64,000 bases of DNA from contig JAUNHH010000012.1 of NCBI GenBank assembly GCA_030524055.1, forward strand, positions 17,808-81,807. Direction: 5' to 3'. Both the position numbers and the translations under genes were made by a program. Below, piece by piece: positions 34,901-41,505 of this stretch (positions are counted from its first letter, which is position 1; each line of letters begins with the position of its first letter). The notes beneath the pieces were generated by a model. It searched no databases. It had not been told where the DNA came from and saw only the letters and a program-made list of their open reading frames with translations. The stretch comes from Actinomycetaceae bacterium (GTDB lineage: Bacteria > Actinomycetota > Actinomycetes > Actinomycetales > Actinomycetaceae).

Positions 34901-36094
34901 CTTTCCATCAGGAAGAGTCCACGCTGCCTTCACAGTAAATTCAGTGTTGTCTGGATCGACGTTAGTAGCGGCTTCACCAGCAAGAGCCTTACGGATCTTA
35001 AATGAGCCGGAACCATCCTCCATCTGAACGGTGACTTCAGCTGATGACGCGAAGAATGCTGTATCGACATAGTTCTTTGCCGTACCCGCCAAGGAGATAT
35101 TGTTCTCGTAGACAAAGCCCTTCTGAACAGTTCCCGTTGCGGTAGTGGGCTGAGTGTAGTAACGCAGCATGTAGTTCATACTGGCCTCGAATGGGCCATT
35201 AATAGTCACTGCTGCCTTACGGTTCCCATCTGACAATTGGGGAATAATGGTGTAGGAGCCCCAGTTGCCATTAACCACGCCATCTCCAGTGGCAATAGTC
35301 TGCCAGTTAAGAGTGCTGTCACCTTGCTTGCTCATCCCGATGAGCTCAAACTTACCCGGTTGGCCAGGAATGAAGGTGTGTCCCGGACTAAGAACGTCAT
35401 TGAGGACAATGCTATTTGGGGTACCAGAAGCAGCAATTGCCTCAAGAGCGTCCTGACCTGAGAACTCAAGGTTCCACTGAATCTTAGTGGAGGCTCCGGT
35501 CAGATCCTCATTCCACTTGGCAAAACCAACGGGGTACCAGGGCTGAACAGGACGAGGTTCAATCGGCTTATTGTCAGGGTGCGCAACATTTTGAATTACG
35601 CCGTTAACAGTGAAGTCAGAAGACGTATTGGTGCTTGTGGCGTTGGCTAGCAGAACCACAAAGCCGGCACCACGAACATTCACTTTGCCATTGACTTCAG
35701 GCCCGAACTCACAGGTCATCTCCTTGTTGGTTCGGGTACAGGTGCCAGCCTGAATGTCATTCCACATCAGTGGAACCGGAGTCGTTTCAATAAAGTAGAA
35801 GGGCTCAGGCAGGCTAATTGTAAAGCCGTCACCTTGAGAGGGAGAGCCAGTAGCTTCCCATTCGAATTCAAGGCGAGCTTTCGACTGCTCATAAATGGTG
35901 GGGTTAGGGTCCGCCACCCCATTCGTGTCAGATGCGACTAACTTGGTTAGCCTCACATTCACGTTGGGATTGACCGCCTGGGCGGTTCCAGCTGGGAGCC
36001 ACGAACTACCGAGTGTTAATAACACCGACAGTGCCGCGACAAGACCTGCAACCACCCCGCGGCGCCCCACATGGGCGGAACGAGATGCTCTCAT
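28943..36094 (-). CDS. Giant cell-wall-anchored SdrD_B/DUF11-like surface protein, 2383 residues
   Basis: ATG 36094 with GAAGGA ahead is preferred over the open extension to 36112. The signal peptide ends near AQA-VNP (about residue 40). An adhesin head (to about 370) is followed by two DUF5979-like domains, the second with ITKSLVANGAAAPASFTF and TCTITEDSAA. Then come seven SdrD_B domains (VSVGDFVWEDxDxxGxQD) alternating with six DUF11-like domains that each begin VEKFST and end near DEDPWHA. A Pro/Thr linker and LAITG (2350-2354), a helix and RRRRDG close the protein. This strict alternation is unusual beside the pure B-repeat stalk of its neighbour. Anchoring by a class E-type sortase is inferred. 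Confidence 0.85.
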   Translation of the reverse strand: MRASRSAHVGRRGVVAGLVAALSVLLTLGSSWLPAGTAQAVNPNVNVRLTKLVASDTNGVADPNPTIYEQSKARLEFEWEATGSPSQGDGFTISLPEPFYFIETTPVPLMWNDIQAGTCTRTNKEMTCEFGPEVNGKVNVRGAGFVVLLANATSTNTSSDFTVNGVIQNVAHPDNKPIEPRPVQPWYPVGFAKWNEDLTGASTKIQWNLEFSGQDALEAIAASGTPNSIVLNDVLSPGHTFIPGQPGKFELIGMSKQGDSTLNWQTIATGDGVVNGNWGSYTIIPQLSDGNRKAAVTINGPFEASMNYMLRYYTQPTTATGTVQKGFVYENNISLAGTAKNYVDTAFFASSAEVTVQMEDGSGSFKIRKALAGEAATNVDPDNTEFTVKAAWTLPDGKTADQFPAFTLPANNPQTITLKAGEAFKGYKFPTGTVITLTEDDPALAGNLGIEKKSFVVDGAPAAENTTTFTIENLKATEVVLTNTIGNTAPQTGKFSITKSLVANGAAAPASFTFSYVCGTDPAVTATVTPGNTWESPEIPAGTTCTITEDSAAAQVAGWTLVPTLDTNQVTIQAGQTTPVNATNTYTKNPDPKVSVGDFVWEDTDQNGVQDAGEPGIKDVSVTISRTDGAPVTLFDGGAATTTVTTGPDGKYSFDNLAALPPNTHYTVTVTDPAGYQPTVTTGPDRATNSSTGSAESTDLVNEGDKDDTLDFGYIRSVPAIEVEKFSTDLGTGDADTAGEAVELGAAAEQPVTITVTNNGNEDLNKLTFVDTATDGPALKDLKCTIGGREFPSDGNGTVTIDPTVTLARGASYTCTATLPALGAGKTHADTVRVGGTGIGSGVPVNDEDPWHAKTPAAKVSVGDFVWEDLDRNGVQDGGEPGIKDVTLTITRTDGMPVTTADGSPATATTTSGPDGKYSFTNLATLPAGQKYIVTVTGPAGYQPTVDTGADRATNSSTGNATANELPNDGDKDDTLDFGFIKSVPSISVEKFSTDLATGDADTAGDAVVLGAQVEQPVSITVTNNGNEELNKLTFTDTATDGPALKDLACVVGGRTFQADAAGVVTIDPALTLAVGDSYQCTATLPVLGGGKTHADTVRVGGTGVGSGTPAEDEDPWHAKTNPAKVSVGDFVWEDLNKDGIQDGGEPGIQDVTLTLGRSDNQTPKLSDGTNATLTTKTGPDGKYSFDNLEALPAGTRYTVAVTDPAGYQPTLDTGADRETNSSTGVVGSTDLENDGDRDASLDFGFVKSEPAISVEKFSTDLATGDADRRPDLVLVDGKAEQPVTMTVTNNGNEELTALTFTDTTTEGPALKDLKCVVGGREFTADATGLVTIDPALSLAPGDSYTCTATLPALGADKIHADTVRVGGTGIGSGIPVEDEDPWHAASPPGKVSVGDFVWEDTDNDGIQDAGEPGIKDVTLVIGRTDGVPILTEDDNRPIILTTTTDADGKYSFDNLATLPAGTHYIVTVQNPDGFIPTKALEGNDDALDSSTGAVESKDLVNDGESDPTLDFGFVKAAPAINVEKFSTDVATGDADTAQSAVTIGPDAEQTVTITVENTGNDELNKLTFTDTATDGPALKDLLCTLNGQNYPADDKGVVTFDPAITLPVGGSYTCVATLPVLGHGKTHADTVRVGGTGIGSGTPVDDEDPWHSQTPPARVSVGDFVWIDTDKDGVQDADEPGIKDVTLTITRTDGAPVTLSDGKPATVTTTTDDKGLYSFDNLAVLPAGVHYVVSVTNPAGYVPTVDTGADRETNSSTGLAESTDLTNDAQRDASLDFGFVEATPTISVEKYSTNVATGDADSAQSAVVIPAKTEQKVSFDVTNTGDEELTELTFKDVAGDGPALKDLKCVVNGREFAADDAGVVTIDPAIKLAVGASYSCTAVLPELAPDTTHSDTAQVGGKGVGSGKPVEGEDPWNAKGVPGKVSVGDFVWFDSDEDGVQEDDEPGIQGVVLKVTGPNGAPVKDVDGKDVGEVTTDQDGKYSFENLPTLPAGQHYTVTIAKLPKDTYLPTKAGATDSDKDSSTGSAESADLTTDGNSDPTLDFGFIASKPNVEVEKFSSTDTAGDADSAQSAVHVEGPTSVSFTVGNYGNEDLTKMTFVDSRIDGVAMTDLKCTVEGKDYPADDQGVVTIDPNYVLKVGQTFRCVGTLPAIPVGDTHADKATVTGLGASSGTPVKGEDPWHARHTPKVSVGDWVWLDANNNGLQDADEKGIEGVRLGLTKSDGTPATTVDGKPVAETVTDKDGYYSFTDLPEGSYTVTILGTPEGYAPTTPGIGADREFDSSTDSVTSRTLKGDGDKDLSLDFGFVLVTKPPVTPPTPPTPDTPPSVPPTPNTPPNTPPTENKPETKLAITGAATITMLATAAAATAIGGVALAARRRRDG

Positions 36095-36475
36095 AATCAT
36101 CCTTCGCAACAAGAAGATGGGAAATGCTCACCCACAATCAATCGCGCCATATCCATGTTCTGACCGATTGTGAGAGATCATCACCCCACAGATTACGGTC
36201 AGAAAATAACGCCGCGCAACATGCCCAAGCGCACATCAAACCGCATTTGCTTGGTACGACTAGCAAATCAGCTACCGGTTATCCCACAACTTAGACAGCA
36301 ATATCACTTTCGAAGAAACTCAAATAGTTACCGCTTGGTAAGGCAATCTAATAAATAGGACGGCGCCATTATGCGGTCGTCATTCCGGTCCGTGATATAT
36401 CGCCGCTGGCACAGGAAACACCGCTCCCCTATTGAGTGTGCACGCCCCGGCCTCGTGAATGGAAAGAGAACAACG
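36095..36475. other. Noncoding region upstream of the giant adhesin
   Basis: No gene or RNA is recognised here. It must contain the adhesin promoter (minus strand). A degenerate 12-mer (CCCCGGCCTCGT, near 36446) lies at its left-to-right end, close to the tRNA terminator. Confidence 0.5.
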
Positions 36476-36507
36476 AAAAAACCCTGGGGCTCAGATGAAC
36501 CCCAGGG
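36476..36507 (-). terminator. Intrinsic terminator after tRNA-Ser
   Basis: On the minus strand CCCTGGGG, a 10-nt loop, CCCCAGGG and then six T residues: a textbook Rho-independent terminator directly after the tRNA. Confidence 0.9.
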
Positions 36508-36511
36508 CTAC

Positions 36512-36599
36512 TGGCGGAGGATGGGGGATTCGAACCCCCGAGGGCTTGCACCCAACACGCTTTCCAAGCGTGCGCCATAGGCCACTAGGCGAATCCTCC
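36512..36599 (-). tRNA. tRNA-Ser, anticodon GGA
   Basis: The 88-nt gene reads 5' GGAGGAT and 3' ATCCTCC-G-CCA, so the CCA end is encoded. The anticodon arm has CTTGGAAAG with GGA, the T arm GGTTCGAATCC, and a long variable arm (GGGTGCAAGCCC side) as in class II tRNAs. It reads UCC and UCU serine codons. Confidence 0.95.
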
Positions 36600-36736
36600 G
36601 GTGTCTCTTCTGCGAAGCGACCGGTACAGCTTACCCGCTAAAAGCTCCCCTGCGCCAACCTCGAAGGCGCCAACACAGGTGGGATGCCTCACCTCGCGGC
36701 GGCTTCAGACTCAGTTGCGACTGGCGTTCCAGCGGA

Positions 36737-37516
36737 TCAGTTGTCATCCTCGCCGAACTCGGCGGCGTATTCTTCGCTTTCCCACTGGCGGCACAGCTGC
36801 ACAAAGGTACGGACCAGTTGCCCGCCCTGGTGAGTTCCAGGGCCGGTCCGCCCCAACATGACCAGCGACTCCGCATCGCCAACATCGGGATAACCGGCAT
36901 CTTCATAACGGGCAAGGCGCGCGCTAATCGCATCCGAGTCCAGCTCCGGATTGAATTGGGTCGCCCAGAAACGCTCATCCAGGCGCATCATCTGTACTGG
37001 GCATGTAAAAGACTTTGCCAACACCACTGCGCCCGGCGGTAGTACTTCCACTGCTTCCCGGTGCGCCACGTAGGTGGGAAATTCGCGGGGGAATCCAGTC
37101 AGCAGAGGATCTTCCCGACCGTCCTCGGTGAGCATAATGTCCACAACGCCGTGCGGTTCGGCCCAGCGCGTAGTCACCTGGCCGCCGCGCATTACTGACG
37201 CAACCTCGGTGCCAAAGCCAGTGGTCAGGCAGGGCACACGGTGGGTGGCGACGTCACGGAAAATCGTTTCCAATTCGGCCTCGGCACGTTTTTGCGAGGC
37301 AGACTTATGGTCATCAGGAGTGGTGGTGCCGTAGGGAGCGCCAGCCACCAGAACGCCGGCGTAGTCGCGCACATCCACATCCGGCAAACCCAGCATGTCA
37401 AGGCGGATTTGCTCAAGGTCGCCGGGGGGAAGTTGGGCGACCGAAAGGAAACTCCTGTACTCGGCCTCCACAACCTCGTCTTCGGGTCGGGTGGAGACAA
37501 GAAGGAAGGGTTTCAT
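36737..37516 (-). CDS. Class I glutamine amidotransferase homologue lacking the catalytic Cys and His
   Basis: The 259-residue product has the class I amidotransferase fold. Motifs line up but are altered. The nucleophile elbow, usually P-x-L-G-x-C-x-G, reads VPCLTTGFGTE with Gly100 at the cysteine position. The His-Pro-Glu motif reads TQFNPELD with Asn189 in place of His; Glu191 remains. DYAGVLVAGAPYGT and HREAVEVLPPGA support the fold. Related actinobacterial proteins with the same changes exist as far as I recall, so it is probably a non-glutaminase member and not a decaying gene: the frame is intact. Its ligand or partner is unknown. Cys96 next to the elbow is worth noting but is out of register. 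Confidence 0.65.
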   Translation of the reverse strand: MKPFLLVSTRPEDEVVEAEYRSFLSVAQLPPGDLEQIRLDMLGLPDVDVRDYAGVLVAGAPYGTTTPDDHKSASQKRAEAELETIFRDVATHRVPCLTTGFGTEVASVMRGGQVTTRWAEPHGVVDIMLTEDGREDPLLTGFPREFPTYVAHREAVEVLPPGAVVLAKSFTCPVQMMRLDERFWATQFNPELDSDAISARLARYEDAGYPDVGDAESLVMLGRTGPGTHQGGQLVRTFVQLCRQWESEEYAAEFGEDDN

Positions 37517-37781
37517 GAGTCAAGCATACGTAAAGATTCACCCTCATGTTGGGCGAGAAAACCTATGTGAGACAGGTGGCGCAGAGGAAGAAAAAGGCGT
37601 AATGCAAGCCAAGTGTCAGGGAAAATTCACGAAGCCGGGGTACGGGCGGAGGAGCAGGGCGCGAAAAAGGGCGCAGGCGGCGGATGGGCATGGCCCGCAC
37701 GGGCGGGACGCAACCGGCATAGCCAAAGAGCAGGACCGGCCCCCTCAGCGGGCAAGCCTCAACCAGCCAGATCCGCTTGAG

Positions 37782-38150
37782 CTAGTTCAGCATGACGGTG
37801 ATTTGCACCCAGAGAATCACCCAGAGAACGCCAACCACCGCAGAGATAACGAGTGCCGCCAGGCCTTCACGCCAGCCGACCCCCACCAAACTTTGGGAAC
37901 GATACATTCCCACACCACCCAGAATTGCGGAAATAAAAAGAAGAGGCGGAACAAAGAAAAAGAGGAGGGTCAGCCACAGCGCCGCTTGAGAGAGGCGGTT
38001 CGTTGGCGTAGGTGGGCTGGTGTATCCCGCGGCAAAAAAGACCTCTTCAGGATTGACCGGGGCAGCAGAAGAAAAGGTAGGCGCGGCTAGAGCGGGTGCC
38101 TCGGCGGCAGAAGCGCGCATATAGGCGCCGGGATCCTCCATTGTGGCCAC
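37782..38150 (-). CDS. Small two-helix membrane protein
   Basis: GTG 38150 preceded by AAAGGAG is the best start and gives 122 residues; the longer open frame to 38300 is unlikely. A Pro/Ala-rich N-terminal half (about 50 residues) is followed by two strongly hydrophobic segments (LWLTLLFFFVPPLLFISAIL and VISAVVGVLWVILWVQI), with a short loop containing GMYRSQSLVGVGW. The layout recalls DUF4190-type actinobacterial membrane proteins, but I cannot assign a family with certainty. It is divergent from the uracil permease gene. The 265 bp between it and the amidotransferase homologue hold nothing recognised. Confidence 0.6.
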   Translation of the reverse strand: MATMEDPGAYMRASAAEAPALAAPTFSSAAPVNPEEVFFAAGYTSPPTPTNRLSQAALWLTLLFFFVPPLLFISAILGGVGMYRSQSLVGVGWREGLAALVISAVVGVLWVILWVQITVMLN

Positions 38151-38268
38151 GGTGTCTCCTTTTCTTATTGGGCGTACCCGTGCATTGTGGGCAGGCGGCC
38201 CGAGACAATGCGCTGGAAACCAGCATGGCATAAAACCCTGCTTTTCGGGGTGGGAAGGTTTTCCATGG

Positions 38269-38280
38269 ACGAGGGCGGGG
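38269..38280 (+). repeat. Dispersed 12-mer in the divergent gap before the permease
   Basis: Exact copy in the 324-bp gap 38151-38474 between the divergent membrane protein and permease genes. A degenerate inverse partner (CCCCGGCCTCGT) lies about 60 bp further on. No riboswitch or attenuator was recognised there. Confidence 0.75.
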
Positions 38281-38474
38281 CACCCCACCAATTCCATCAC
38301 CCCTATTTATTACCCGCTTTAACTATTTCGGACCCCGGCCTCGTGAAGAAAATAACGGATACGTCATATTGCCTGGCTTTGCGGCCTTGGGTCCCTCGCG
38401 GTAGGCGCGCGAGTCGCTATTCTGAACTCCCGACCGGTTCATCGGCCCGCCCATCAACTGATCGGAGTGCTCTT

Positions 38475-39839
38475 ATGAGCGAAACCCGCCCCGGAATGTT
38501 CCGCTGGACCCTGCATGGCGACGGGACACATATTCCCCCTGGCGAGGTTGTTGCCGCAGGTGAACGCCTGTCATGGCCACGCACTATTGGTATTGGCGCG
38601 CAGCACGTTGTGGCAATGTTCGGCGCAACATTCCTGGTGCCACTGCTGACAGGTTTCCCGCCCGCAACTACTCTTTTCTTTTCCGCTATCGGCACGCTGC
38701 TTTTCTTTCTGATTACTGCAGGGCGTTTGCCGTCCTATTTAGGGTCCTCTTTTGCCCTGATTGCGCCGATTACGGCAGTGTCACAGTCTTTGGGTGCGCC
38801 TTTTGCTTTAGGTGGCGTTATTGCTACGGGCGCGGCTTTGGCTGCGGTTGGCACGATTGTGCATTTTGCTGGAGTGCGGTGGATTGATGCTTTAATGCCG
38901 CCGATTGTCACGGGCGCGATTGTGGCGCTGATTGGCCTGAATTTGGCGCCGGCCGCGTGGAATAATGTGAAGGCAGCTCCTATTACTGCGACGGTGACTA
39001 TTGCATCAATCTGCCTGATTACCGTGCTTTTTAAAGGTATTATTGGGCGCCTGTCGATTCTTTTTGGCGTGCTTATTGGCTACGTGGTAGCAATTATGCA
39101 AAATGAGGTCGATTTTAGTCGGGTGGCTAGCACGCCTTGGGTGGGTTTACCGACTTTCCAAGCCCCCGCATTTGATCCTTCTACCCTGGGCTTATTTATT
39201 CCCGTTGTTTTTGTTCTGGTCGCCGAAAATGTTGGCCACGTGAAGTCTGTGTCGGCAATGACCGGGGAAAATCTTGATGATCTCACGGGGCGTGCACTGG
39301 TCGCAGATGGTGTGGCCACTGTTTTAGCTGGTTCTGGTGGCGGTTCCGGTACCACCACATATGCCGAGAATATTGGCGTGATGGCCGCGACTCGCGTCTA
39401 TTCCACTGCAGCCTATTTAGTGGCAGCATTCTTTGCCTTGATCCTGTCTTTAATGCCGAAGTTTGGCGAATTGATTGCCACTATTCCTCAGGGCGTTTTA
39501 GGCGGCGCCGGAACCGTTCTTTATGGCATGATCGGCATGTTAGGCGTGCGTATTTGGGTGCAAAATCGTATTGATTTCTCTGACCCGGTGAATCTGAATA
39601 CGGCAGCCGTTTCTTTGGTGATTGCCATTGCCAACTTTACGCTGACGATTGGCGGGGTAAGTTTCGAGGGTATTGCTTTGGGAACTGGTGCCGCATTGGC
39701 GACTTATCACGTGATGCGCTTGATTTCGCGTATTCGCGGGACCAATTTGGAGCAGGCTTCTCCAGCTTCCGCTCCGGCTGGAACCGAATTGGAAGGTCCG
39801 GCCTATTCGTCGCGCCATCGCGTGAAGGACGCGGAATAG
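38475..39839 (+). CDS. NCS2-family uracil (uracil-xanthine) permease
   Basis: ATG 38475 with GGAG seven bases ahead gives 454 residues; the frame is open further upstream but lacks coding character. The protein has the 14-helix pattern of NCS2 nucleobase:cation symporters. Hallmarks are GAQHVVAMFGATFLVP near the start, GSSFALIAPI in helix 3, and in helix 8 VFVLVAENVGHVKSVSAMTG with the substrate-binding Glu. GGGSGTTTYAENIGVMAAT lies in helix 10. This combination is that of UraA/PyrP-like uracil carriers. It acts in the cytoplasmic membrane for pyrimidine salvage. No pyr attenuator was recognised upstream. Confidence 0.85.
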   Translation: MSETRPGMFRWTLHGDGTHIPPGEVVAAGERLSWPRTIGIGAQHVVAMFGATFLVPLLTGFPPATTLFFSAIGTLLFFLITAGRLPSYLGSSFALIAPITAVSQSLGAPFALGGVIATGAALAAVGTIVHFAGVRWIDALMPPIVTGAIVALIGLNLAPAAWNNVKAAPITATVTIASICLITVLFKGIIGRLSILFGVLIGYVVAIMQNEVDFSRVASTPWVGLPTFQAPAFDPSTLGLFIPVVFVLVAENVGHVKSVSAMTGENLDDLTGRALVADGVATVLAGSGGGSGTTTYAENIGVMAATRVYSTAAYLVAAFFALILSLMPKFGELIATIPQGVLGGAGTVLYGMIGMLGVRIWVQNRIDFSDPVNLNTAAVSLVIAIANFTLTIGGVSFEGIALGTGAALATYHVMRLISRIRGTNLEQASPASAPAGTELEGPAYSSRHRVKDAE

Positions 39840-39874
39840 GGGTGGCGGTGTAGTCGCGCCGTTGTCTTTGTGCG

Positions 39875-39910
39875 CCCCGCCCTCGTTGATGGATATTGAC
39901 GAGGGCGGGG
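39875..39910. terminator. Facing 12-mer palindrome after the uracil permease gene
   Basis: CCCCGCCCTCGT and ACGAGGGCGGGG with a 12-nt loop, 35 bp after the permease stop; TTT follows. Placed between two same-strand genes, so it may separate their transcripts. Confidence 0.6.
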
Positions 39911-40005
39911 TTTGTCTTTCCCCTCCCCTGCCCACAAGAGTCCCAAGACAGGCCACTACCGCGCCGTTACAGTTGTGGCAGCACACACTATTTGCGGAGG
40001 CAATC

Positions 40006-41109
40006 ATGCGTATCGGCGTACCAGCTGAAGTTAAGAATAATGAGTTCCGGGTGGCGGCAACTGCTGACATTGTTGCTGAGTTGACCGGCCGCGGCCATCA
40101 AGTCACGGTACAGGCGGGGGCTGGCACTGCCTCGGGTATTAGCGACGACGCTTATGCCCATGCTGGTGCCACCATTGCCGCCACGGCAGAGCAGGCCTGG
40201 GATAATGAATTGGTTTTAAAGGTCAAAGAGCCGATTGCTTCGGAATATCCGCTTCTGCGCGATGACTTGACCCTCTTTACCTACCTTCACCTTGCTGCGG
40301 ACGAGCCTTTGACTGACGCTTTACTTGCTGCAGGGACTCGCGGCATTGCCTATGAGACCGTGCGCGAAGCCGATGGCTCGCTACCCCTATTGCTTCCCAT
40401 GAGTGAGATTGCCGGGCGGCTCAGCGTCATGGTGGGAGCACACTATTGCATGCGTCCTGTTGGCGGCTCAGGCCAGTTATTGTCTGGCGTTCCTGGAACA
40501 GCTCGCGGCAAAGTCGTAGTGCTGGGTGCGGGCGTGGCCGGTCAAAGCGCCATTGCTATGGCGGTGGGTTTGCGTGCAGAAGTCACGGTGATTGATATTG
40601 ACCTGAAGAAATTGCGGGCTGTGGAGGCTCAATTCCCAGGCCAGGTCACCACGCTGGCCAGTTCAGCCCCTGCGATTGCTAGCGCTGTGGCGGATGCCGA
40701 TTTGGTGATTGGCGCGGTTTTGTCGCCGGGCGCGCGGGCGCCAAAGTTGGTTACCGACGAAATGATTCGCTCAACTCGGCCAGGTACGATTTTCGTTGAT
40801 ATTGCAATCGATCAGGGTGGGTGCTTTGAGGGGTCGAAACCGACCACTCATGCCGAACCGACCTATCAGGTCCATGATGCCCTGTTCTATTGTGTCGCCA
40901 ATATGCCCGGCGCCGTTCCGCGCACTTCAACTGCGGCATTAACCAGCGCCACCATGCGTTACGTTTTGGATCTGGCTGATAAGGGTGTGGAGACTGCACT
41001 GCGCGAATCGCCTGCGCTGACTGAGGGGGTCAATACCTGGGATGGCCTTTTGGTCAATGAGCCAGTGGCCAGGGCTTTTGGGCGTGAGGCTTCTGCCCTG
41101 GAGCTCTAG
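40006..41109 (+). CDS. ald: Alanine dehydrogenase
   Basis: The product is 367 residues from ATG 40006, which has GGAGG ahead. Family signatures are continuous: VPAEVKNNEFRVA at the start, LKVKEPIASEYPLL with the substrate lysine region (72-75), THLHLA-like YLHLA with His95, and AYETV. PLLLPMSEIAGRLS, GGSGQLLSGVPGT, the NAD motif VLGAGVAG (near 175), VDIAIDQGGCFE and VANMPGAVPRTST complete them. It interconverts alanine and pyruvate with NAD(H), serving nitrogen and redox balance, often in low oxygen, which fits the anaerobic reductase at the end of the window. Monocistronic, bounded by a 12-mer palindrome upstream and a repeat-rich gap downstream. Confidence 0.95.
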   Translation: MRIGVPAEVKNNEFRVAATADIVAELTGRGHQVTVQAGAGTASGISDDAYAHAGATIAATAEQAWDNELVLKVKEPIASEYPLLRDDLTLFTYLHLAADEPLTDALLAAGTRGIAYETVREADGSLPLLLPMSEIAGRLSVMVGAHYCMRPVGGSGQLLSGVPGTARGKVVVLGAGVAGQSAIAMAVGLRAEVTVIDIDLKKLRAVEAQFPGQVTTLASSAPAIASAVADADLVIGAVLSPGARAPKLVTDEMIRSTRPGTIFVDIAIDQGGCFEGSKPTTHAEPTYQVHDALFYCVANMPGAVPRTSTAALTSATMRYVLDLADKGVETALRESPALTEGVNTWDGLLVNEPVARAFGREASALEL

Positions 41110-41169
41110 GAGTTTTCTCGGGGTGTGATTGCGTTCGACCTCGGCCTCAGCCTTGGCCTCGACCTCGAC

Positions 41170-41237
41170 ACCAGACGTGCAAAGGGCGACAAAAAAGCCG
41201 ATTTTCGGCCAAAAATGTCGCCCTTTGACCGTCTGGT
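41170..41237. repeat. Dispersed hairpin element (AAAGGGCGACA arms), copy 2
   Basis: Outer arms ACCAGACG / CGTCTGGT, middle arms AAAGGGCGACA (41181-41191) / TGTCGCCCTTT (41216-41226), and an inner GCCGA-TTT-TCGGC stem-loop give a near-perfect long hairpin. Middle arms and loop length equal those of the copy at 2636. It lies 60 bp after the alanine dehydrogenase stop. Confidence 0.75.
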
Positions 41238-41292
41238 GCATACCTTTGGTGCACACCTTTACAACCAGTCTCTCGTGACATTGGCGTAGCCC

Positions 41293-41416
41293 GCTCAAGG
41301 CAGCGTTCTGCGCTCAGGGCATACTTTGGCGCTCAAGGCAGCGTTAATTCGCAATTTAACGGTGCCTTGAGCCGCAAACTCTGCCTTGAAGAACAAACGC
41401 TGCCCTGAGTAGCTGG
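41293..41416. repeat. CAAGGCA multi-arm palindromic element, copy 1
   Basis: Alternating GCTCAAGGCA-type and TGCCTTGAG-type arms make a cruciform-like structure. The central hairpin GCTCAAGGCA (41331-41340) / TGCCTTGAGC (41363-41372) has a loop with GTTAATTCGCAATTTAAC. The same 42-bp core with one change occurs at 57209-57250. Confidence 0.7.
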
Positions 41417-41446
41417 CGACACAACAGAAGTCTGCGAGAAGTCGCG

Positions 41447-41482
41447 CCCCGCCCTCGTTGATTGTTATTCACGAGGGCGGGG
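41447..41482. terminator. Facing 12-mer palindrome at the 3' end of hydrolase gene A
   Basis: Perfect CCCCGCCCTCGT...ACGAGGGCGGGG pair with a 12-nt loop, 24 bp after the stop of the minus-strand hydrolase gene at 41506. The same arrangement follows hydrolase genes B to E. Confidence 0.6.
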
Positions 41483-41505
41483 CGCGGAATCTTTTCCTGC
41501 GAGAG

